Of a stretch of 64,000 nt of DNA, positions 60,609 to 64,000 are shown in pieces; position 1 is the stretch's first letter, and each line of letters opens with the position of its first letter. The translations under genes were made by a program, and so were the position numbers. The notes under the pieces are model-generated. The model saw only the letters and a program-made list of their open reading frames with translations. It was not told the DNA's origin and did no database searches. This DNA is from an uncultured Stenotrophomonas sp. (GTDB lineage Bacteria > Pseudomonadota > Gammaproteobacteria > Xanthomonadales > Xanthomonadaceae). The stretch lies in contig CAJYNG010000023.1 in the NCBI GenBank assembly GCA_913775725.1, positions 62,001 through 126,000 on the forward strand, read 5' to 3'.

Positions 60609-60637
60609 ATATTACGGATGCCGGCCGTGAAGCGCAA
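60609..60637 (-). promoter_or_regulatory. Promoter of the tRNA-Val pair
   Basis: TTGCGC, 17-base spacer, TAATAT on the minus strand, about 46 bases before the tRNA. Confidence 0.8.
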
Positions 60638-60670
60638 CACTTTTGTGAAGAAGATGCTGCACTGCCGCGT

Positions 60671-62695
60671 TCAGCCCAGACTGGCTTCCTTCAGCTGCCG
60701 GATCTGGTCACGCACGCGGGCGGCATCCTCGAATTCCAGGTCCTTGGCGTGCTGGTACATCTGCTGTTCCAGCGCCTTGAGACGGGACGCCAGCTGGGCC
60801 GGGCTGAGCGATCGATAGTCACTCCCCTCCTCGGCAACGCCGGGCCTGCCTTTGCCCTTGCCCTTCTTTGCTTCCTTCTCGGCCGCATCGGAGCGCGCAC
60901 CCTCCAGCACGTCGGTGATCGGACGTGCCACCGAGCGCGGCACGATGCCGTGCTCCTCGTTGTACTCGACCTGTTTGGCACGACGGCGGTCGGTCTCATC
61001 GATCGCGGCCTGCATCGAACGGGTGATCTTGTCCGCATACAGGATCGCCTTGCCACGCACGTTGCGCGCGGCACGGCCGATGGTCTGGATCAGCGAACCG
61101 GTGGAACGCAGGAAGCCCTCCTTGTCGGCATCCAGGATCGCCACCAGTGATACCTCGGGCATGTCCAGGCCTTCGCGCAGCAGGTTGATGCCCACCAGCA
61201 CATCGAACTTGCCCAGGCGCAGGTCGCGGATGATCTCCACGCGCTCGACCGTGTCCACGTCCGAGTGCAGGTAGCGCACGCGGATGCCGTGCTCGGTCAG
61301 GTATTCGGTGAGGTTCTCGGCCATGCGCTTGGTCAGCGTCGTGACCAGCACCCGGTCGCCGGCCTTGATGCGCGCGTTGGCCTCGCTCATCAGGTCGTCG
61401 ACCTGGGTCCCCACCGGACGGATCTCCACCACCGGGTCGATCAGGCCGGTGGGACGTACGACCAGTTCGGTGATCTCGTCACCAGCCTCGCGGTACTCAT
61501 ACGGGCCCGGCGTGGCCGACACATAGATGCTGCGCGGGCAGCGCTCTTCCCATTCCTCGAAGCGCAGCGGCCGGTTGTCCAGCGCCGAGGGCAGCCGGAA
61601 CCCGAACTCGACCAGCGTTTCCTTGCGTGAACGGTCGCCCTTGAACATGGCGCCGATCTGCGGAATGGTCACGTGCGATTCGTCGATCACCAGCAGCGCG
61701 TCGGCCGGCAGGTAGTCGAACAGGGTCGGCGGCGGTTCGCCGGCGTTCTTGCCGGTCAGGTGCCGGGAGTAGTTCTCGATGCCATTGCAGAAGCCGACCT
61801 CGGCCATCATTTCCAGATCGAACTGGGTACGCTGCGCCAGGCGCTGCGCTTCGACCAGCTTGTTCTGCGCGTACAGCTGCTCCAGCCGCTCCTTCAACTC
61901 GACCTTGATCGTCTCGATCGCTGCCAACACGCGCTCGCGCGTGGTGGCGTAGTGGGTCTTCGGGTAGACCGTGAAGCGCTGCATGTTGCGCAGCGTCTCG
62001 CCGGTGAGCGGATCGAACAGGGTGATCTTCTCGACCTCGCCATCGAACAGCTCCAGGCGCAGCGCTTCGCTGTCCGACTCGGCCGGGAACACGTCGATCA
62101 CCTCTCCACGCACGCGGAACGTACCGCGCTGCAGTTCGTACTCGTTGCGCGTGTACTGCAGCTGGGTGAGGTGGTTGATCAGGTCGCGCTGGTCGATGCG
62201 CTCGCCCTTGGACAGGATCAGGCGCAGCGACAGGTAGTCTTCCGGCGCGCCCAGGCCGTAGATTGCCGACACCGTCGCCACCACGATCGCGTCCGGGCGC
62301 GACAGCAGGGTCTTGGTCGCCGCCAGTCGCATCTGCTCGATGTGCTCGTTGATCGAACTGTCCTTCTCGATGAAGGTGTCCGACGACGGCACGTAGGCTT
62401 CCGGCTGGTAGTAGTCGTAATAGCTGACGAAATACTCGACCGCGTTGTGCGGGAAGAACGCCTTGAACTCGCCATACAGCTGCGCCGCCAGCGTCTTGTT
62501 CGGCGCCATGATCAGCGTCGGCTTCTGCACGTTCTGGATGACGTTGGCGATGGTGTAGGTCTTGCCCGAGCCGGTGACGCCTAGCAGGGTCTGCTTGGCG
62601 ATGCCCGCTTCGAAGTTGCTGGTCAGCTTCGCGATGGCATCAGGCTGGTCGCCCGCCGGCGAGTACGGCGAGACGAGTTCAAAACGGTCGCTCAT
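60671..62695 (-). CDS. uvrB: Excinuclease ABC subunit B
   Basis: 674-residue DNA helicase-like lesion-verification protein of nucleotide excision repair. Walker [16 protein letters not shown] (about 38-52), the beta-hairpin region [20 protein letters not shown], helicase motif II as [11 protein letters not shown], motif VI in QTIGRAARN, and the C-terminal UVR helix [18 protein letters not shown] that docks UvrC. ATG at 62695 is preceded by GGTGGTGCC. Xanthomonad-type LexA boxes were looked for and not seen upstream; a TATACT -10-like sequence lies about 28 bases before the start. Confidence 0.97.
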   Translation of the reverse strand: MSDRFELVSPYSPAGDQPDAIAKLTSNFEAGIAKQTLLGVTGSGKTYTIANVIQNVQKPTLIMAPNKTLAAQLYGEFKAFFPHNAVEYFVSYYDYYQPEAYVPSSDTFIEKDSSINEHIEQMRLAATKTLLSRPDAIVVATVSAIYGLGAPEDYLSLRLILSKGERIDQRDLINHLTQLQYTRNEYELQRGTFRVRGEVIDVFPAESDSEALRLELFDGEVEKITLFDPLTGETLRNMQRFTVYPKTHYATTRERVLAAIETIKVELKERLEQLYAQNKLVEAQRLAQRTQFDLEMMAEVGFCNGIENYSRHLTGKNAGEPPPTLFDYLPADALLVIDESHVTIPQIGAMFKGDRSRKETLVEFGFRLPSALDNRPLRFEEWEERCPRSIYVSATPGPYEYREAGDEITELVVRPTGLIDPVVEIRPVGTQVDDLMSEANARIKAGDRVLVTTLTKRMAENLTEYLTEHGIRVRYLHSDVDTVERVEIIRDLRLGKFDVLVGINLLREGLDMPEVSLVAILDADKEGFLRSTGSLIQTIGRAARNVRGKAILYADKITRSMQAAIDETDRRRAKQVEYNEEHGIVPRSVARPITDVLEGARSDAAEKEAKKGKGKGRPGVAEEGSDYRSLSPAQLASRLKALEQQMYQHAKDLEFEDAARVRDQIRQLKEASLG

Positions 62696-62823
62696 GGTGG
62701 TGCCAGTTCCCGGGAGTGATGAGTATACGGGGCATGGAGTGACGGCCCGCTGAGGGGTTTCCGGGCAGGTGAGCGCGGTGCTGCCTGATGGTGAATGCCC
62801 CGGCGTACGGCGAGGCTGGAGGC

Positions 62824-63348
62824 ATGTCCCTCCGCCATCGCCCTGCCCGGCTCAACCGCGGGCTCCATCTGATCGAGCTGCTGATTGCCGTCATGGTGTT
62901 GGCAGTCCTGCTGGCGTTGGCCTGGGGCCCCTGGCAACGCATGTTGCGGCACTTCCAGGCGGAAACGCTGCGCGCGGAACTGGTCGCCAGTCTGTCGATG
63001 GCACGCAGCGCCGCCATCACCGAGCGCCACCGCGTGGCGGTCTGTGGCTCGTCGGATGGCGTGACCTGCGACCAGGCATGGAGCCAGGGCTGGCGGGTAC
63101 AGGTCGAACCGGCCAACGGCGCGACCGACGCCGGGAAGGAACTGCGCGTGCACAAGGTACGCCAGCGTCATATCGACCTGCGCACCAGCGATCATCGGCC
63201 CGACGTGCGGTTCCGGCCCGACGGCCGCAATGCCGGCACCAACCAGTCCATCGTGCTGTGCGTGGACGGGCAGGAGCACAGCCGCGTGATCATCAGCATC
63301 CCGGGACGGGTCAGGAGCCAACGCCCGCAAAGGCCCACTGCCTGCTGA
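62824..63348 (+). CDS. GspH/FimT-family pseudopilin
   Basis: 174-residue minor pilin-like protein. Prepilin leader [13 protein letters not shown], cleaved before [20 protein letters not shown]: Leu replaces the usual Phe and His the Thr of FTLIEL, but Glu5 is kept. The globular part fits Gsp[21 protein letters not shown] with the Cys pair CGSSDGVTC, and [20 protein letters not shown] at 62824 is directly after GGAGG at very short spacing; 62788 is an alternative. Divergent from uvrB and separated by tRNA-Asn from pilE, so it is part of the type IV pilus supply of the region. Confidence 0.85.
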   Translation: MSLRHRPARLNRGLHLIELLIAVMVLAVLLALAWGPWQRMLRHFQAETLRAELVASLSMARSAAITERHRVAVCGSSDGVTCDQAWSQGWRVQVEPANGATDAGKELRVHKVRQRHIDLRTSDHRPDVRFRPDGRNAGTNQSIVLCVDGQEHSRVIISIPGRVRSQRPQRPTAC

Positions 63349-63370
63349 CGTCCGCAGCATCATCGTGAAA

Positions 63371-63402
63371 ACGAAAAAAGCCGCGATTTCTCGCGGCTTT
63401 CT
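63371..63402 (-). terminator. Terminator of tRNA-Asn
   Basis: Minus strand AAAGCCGCGAGAAATCGCGGCTT followed by TTTTCG; also usable on the plus strand for the pseudopilin gene. Confidence 0.9.
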
Positions 63403-63408
63403 CGAATC

Positions 63409-63485
63409 TGGCGCCCGAAGTTGGACTCGAACCAACGACCCCCTGATTAACAGTCAAGTGCTCTAACCGGCTGAGCTATTCGGGC
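63409..63485 (-). tRNA. tRNA-Asn(GUU)
   Basis: 77 nt with CCA. Acceptor GCCCGAA / TTCGGGC, anticodon GTT in CTGTTAATC, T-loop GGTTCGAGTCC. Confidence 0.97.
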
Positions 63486-63558
63486 GGGGTGCGCATTTTA
63501 GCCAGCGTTCGCCGGGGAGTGCAAGCCTTTTATGCAACGCGGCCCAAAGGCCTGCCCT

Positions 63559-63972
63559 TTACCAGCATCCGGGCCCCTTGCTGGCATTCGGCGTCTTTCG
63601 TCCGGCCTGGTCCAGGCTCAGTGTGCCGCAGTCGTCCTTCTTCTGGATCTCGGTCGGTGCCGCCTGGAGGGTAAAGGAGGTGCCATTCGGCGTTCCCACA
63701 TAGGAAAGCGTGTATCTGGCGGTACCGTCGCGTGGCGATTGCGAGAACGGCAGCGTCAGGCCCGCATAGGTGTTCTCCACGGTATGCCGCCGCTCCAGCA
63801 TCTGCGCCAGCTCGACCAGATCGGCCTTGGCCTGGGCACGATTGGCCTTACGCACATAGGCCTGGTAGGACGGCAACGCGATGGCAGCAAGAATGGCCAC
63901 CACGGCCACGGTGATCATCAGCTCGATCAGGGTGAAGCCGGTGGCGGTTCGACGCCTGCTGTACACATGCAT
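63559..63972 (-). CDS. pilE: Type IV pilin, PilE-like
   Basis: 137-residue minor or major pilin. Leader MHVYSRRRTATG cleaved before FTLIELMITVAVVAILAAIA, the canonical methylated Phe and Glu5; helix, then QAYVRKANRAQAKADLVELA. C-terminal disulfide loop from DDCGTLSLDQAGRKTP to the last residues GPGCW, two cysteines, as in PilE. ATG at 63972 with GAGG 7 bases upstream; an earlier in-frame ATG at 63996 and TTG at 63999 give a longer leader and are less likely. The rest of its operon is past the window end. Confidence 0.9.
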   Translation of the reverse strand: MHVYSRRRTATGFTLIELMITVAVVAILAAIALPSYQAYVRKANRAQAKADLVELAQMLERRHTVENTYAGLTLPFSQSPRDGTARYTLSYVGTPNGTSFTLQAAPTEIQKKDDCGTLSLDQAGRKTPNASKGPGCW

Positions 63973-64000
63973 GGGCAACCTCGATATCGGATTCATCAAC

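Noticed and set aside
62696-62823. LexA box upstream of uvrB
   Set aside because: Neither the enterobacterial CTGT-N8-ACAG nor the Xanthomonad TTAG-N6-TACTA pattern was found in the intergenic stretch.

Overview
The window is ordinary chromosome of a Stenotrophomonas maltophilia-complex bacterium (Xanthomonadaceae, Gammaproteobacteria). Evidence seen: uniformly high GC with strong third-position GC bias, Xanthomonad-type gene neighbourhoods (parE, DUF47-pit, uvrC-pgsA, exbBD-msbA-lpxK-kdsB, uvrB, pilE), and several GTAG-headed palindromes of the SMAG type known from S. maltophilia. No insertion sequence, integrase, prophage structural gene or CRISPR array is visible.

Layout. 1-6.3 kb: start of pyrG, a small exported protein, parE, a GNAT acetyltransferase and a secreted S10 serine peptidase. 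6.3-13.7 kb: phosphate uptake (DUF47 protein and Pit), a CNNM/CBS membrane protein with an ExoD-like protein, two redox enzymes and trhO. 13.7-19.7 kb: FKBP lipoprotein, a flavoprotein, a GNAT, a glutamate-synthase-like FMN protein, a nucleotide-sugar dehydrogenase and a BLUF light sensor. 19.7-24.6 kb: tRNA-Leu, then an apparent anaerobiosis (Anr/FNR) island of hemN, a truncated globin, a small membrane protein and a CcoG-like iron-sulfur protein with two FNR boxes, followed by an isolated Cro/CI-like divergent regulator pair beside elaborate palindromes. 24.6-35.7 kb: fluoride riboswitch plus crcB, then regulators (AraC, LysR, ArsR) mixed with small metabolic enzymes and secreted proteins. 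35.7-43.5 kb: tRNA-Cys and four dispersed near-identical tRNA-Gly(GCC) genes bracketing a four-gene ABC exporter operon and a flavoprotein. 43.6-55.1 kb: one tightly packed minus-strand series comEC-exbB-exbD-msbA-lpxK-kdsB-PTP-NHL-uvrC-pgsA, tying lipid A export and core sugar supply, phospholipid synthesis, DNA repair and DNA uptake together. 55.1-64 kb: a two-component system divergent from a MipA-like outer membrane protein, a thioredoxin-like protein with a tiny cysteine-rich exported peptide, two tRNA-Val, uvrB, a FimT-like pseudopilin, tRNA-Asn and pilE.

The most interesting structure I found is a dispersed element present twice, in opposite orientation (6020-6257 and 12993-13258). Each copy has a SMAG hairpin, a 25-bp stem whose arms differ between the copies by six compensatory base-pair changes, an identical 35-nt apical block and an identical 19-nt end. 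The remaining mismatches become G-U pairs in only one orientation, which is the same in both copies, so it looks like a strand-specific structured RNA. Other points worth a second look are a leaderless, Anr-driven hemN, a G10 tract inside an oxidoreductase gene, the operator cluster near the Cro/CI pair, mosaic tRNA-Gly flanks, and a thioredoxin/cysteine-rich-peptide pair.
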